64,000 bases of DNA from Bradyrhizobium sp. 138 (GTDB taxonomy: Bacteria; Pseudomonadota; Alphaproteobacteria; Rhizobiales; Xanthobacteraceae). Within the stretch, counting starts at the first letter, position 1. The number at the start of each line of letters is the position of its first letter. The notes beneath the pieces were generated by a model. That model made no database searches and was not told the origin of the DNA. It saw nothing but the letters and a program-made list of their open reading frames with translations. A program made the translations under genes and the position numbers. Of the stretch, positions 63,428 through 64,000 are shown piece after piece. The stretch lies in assembly GCF_023074075.1 (NCBI RefSeq), contig NZ_JADPKT010000071.1:1-64000 (forward strand). The letters are read 5' to 3'.

Positions 63428-63931
63428 ATGGCCGTCATCTTGATCACGGGCGGAGCGCGATCGGGCAAGAGCAAGCGTGCGGAATTGCGCACGCGCGCCT
63501 TTCCCGGCCAGCCCGTCTATGTCGCGACGGCCGAGGCGCTCGACATCGAGATGGAGGCGCGGATCGCCAGGCATCGCGCGCGGCGCGGAACCGACTGGAT
63601 CGAGCGCGAGGTGCCACTCGATCTCGTCGAAGTTCTGGTCGCAACCGACGGCGGCGGTGCAAGGCTGGTGGATTGCCTGACGCTGTGGCTCTCCAACCTG
63701 ATGCACGAGCAGCGTGATTGGGAACGTGAGGTGAGCAAACTCGCGGGCACCCTGCCTCGTCTGAAAAGCCCCGTCGTTTTCGTCACCAACGAAGTCGGCC
63801 TCGGCATCGTGCCCGACAACGCGCTGGCCCGCAGCTTTCGTGACGCCGCCGGGATCATGAACCAGACGATCGCGGCCGCTGCCGATGAAGTTGAGTTCGT
63901 TGTTGCCGGCCTGCCGATGAAGCTGAAATGA
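63428..63931 (+). CDS. cobP: Bifunctional adenosylcobinamide kinase / guanylyltransferase
   Basis: 167 residues: P-loop LITGGARSGKSKRAE, HRARRGTDWIEREVPLDL, LVDCLTLWLSNLM and VTNEVGLGIVPDNALARSFR. It phosphorylates adenosylcobinamide and transfers GMP to it. The start is the ATG at 63428 with AGGAGA six bases upstream. It is divergent from cobD and overlaps the next gene as ATGA. Confidence 0.95.
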   Translation: MAVILITGGARSGKSKRAELRTRAFPGQPVYVATAEALDIEMEARIARHRARRGTDWIEREVPLDLVEVLVATDGGGARLVDCLTLWLSNLMHEQRDWEREVSKLAGTLPRLKSPVVFVTNEVGLGIVPDNALARSFRDAAGIMNQTIAAAADEVEFVVAGLPMKLK

Positions 63932-64000
63932 TGCCGCGCGCCGAGCTTCTCAAGGACATCATTGCCGATCTCAGGATGGCGGCAGCGTTCGTGACGATCC
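63928..64000 (+). CDS. cobV: Adenosylcobinamide-GDP ribazoletransferase, 5' part
   Basis: The window ends 24 codons into this gene. It starts at the ATG overlapping the cobP stop and reads MMPRAELLKDIIADLRMA, then AAFVTI, matching the N-terminus of CobV/CobS enzymes, which attach alpha-ribazole to complete the corrinoid. A second ATG three bases later is equally possible. The assignment rests on this short stretch and the cobP context. Confidence 0.75.
   Translation, partial: MMPRAELLKDIIADLRMAAAFVTI

Overview
The window is high-GC alphaproteobacterial chromosome, most likely Bradyrhizobium or a close Bradyrhizobiaceae relative. The evidence is the codon and GC bias, a near-complete aerobic (Pseudomonas denitrificans type) cobalamin gene set, TonB receptor/PepSY pairs of the FegAB kind, and an intergenic hairpin repeat at the left end that I recall as common in Bradyrhizobium. 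The species call is inference; no rRNA or tRNA gene is present to anchor it. I see no insertion sequence, CRISPR array or prophage.

Region 1 (1-8.1 kb) is metal acquisition. After a gene start cut by the left edge and about 0.8 kb of repeat-derived DNA come a TonB receptor and a NiCoT-type transporter on the minus strand. They are preceded by a perfect GTATGA-N16-TCATAC site, the classical NikR operator, so I read the pair as a nickel-uptake operon. A ferric-siderophore-type TonB receptor and an orphan Bug-type binding protein follow.

Region 2 (8.3-15.4 kb) holds surface-polysaccharide type genes: a FemAB/CelD-like acyltransferase, a flavoprotein, a Wzx-like flippase, a GT4 glycosyltransferase and a two-domain formyltransferase-like/GINT1-like beta-propeller protein.

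Region 3 (15.5-32.6 kb) is catabolic. A minus-strand LysR-xylulokinase-CUT2 sugar ABC operon is divergent from a tightly packed plus-strand operon of eleven genes: Dabb protein, maleylacetate reductase, amidohydrolase, 3-hydroxyisobutyrate-dehydrogenase-like enzyme, hydroxyquinol 1,2-dioxygenase, FAD-linked oxidase, a CUT2-type ABC transporter with two permeases, and a YciI-family protein. It looks like a route that imports an unknown compound and funnels it through hydroxyquinol to maleylacetate and 3-oxoadipate. I consider it the best candidate for an undescribed system here.

Region 4 (32.7-38.2 kb) is a complete dipeptide/oligopeptide-type ABC operon (binding protein, two permeases, two ATPases). 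It ends at a bidirectional terminator shared with the catabolic operon.

Region 5 (38.4-64 kb) is cobalamin. A TonB receptor/PepSY pair lies under a B12 riboswitch. It is followed by a phosphatase, cobT, cobF, a solitary cbiM under a second riboswitch, cobA-B-M-E-L, cobK, cobJ-I-H-G-N-W and a DUF1636 gene under a third riboswitch, then cobO, cobQ, cobC, cobD, cobP and the start of cobV. Together these cover uroporphyrinogen III to cobalamin except CobR and the CobS/CobT chelatase partners of CobN. Most genes overlap by 1-4 bp, which indicates translational coupling. cobL and cobK share overlapping start codons on opposite strands.
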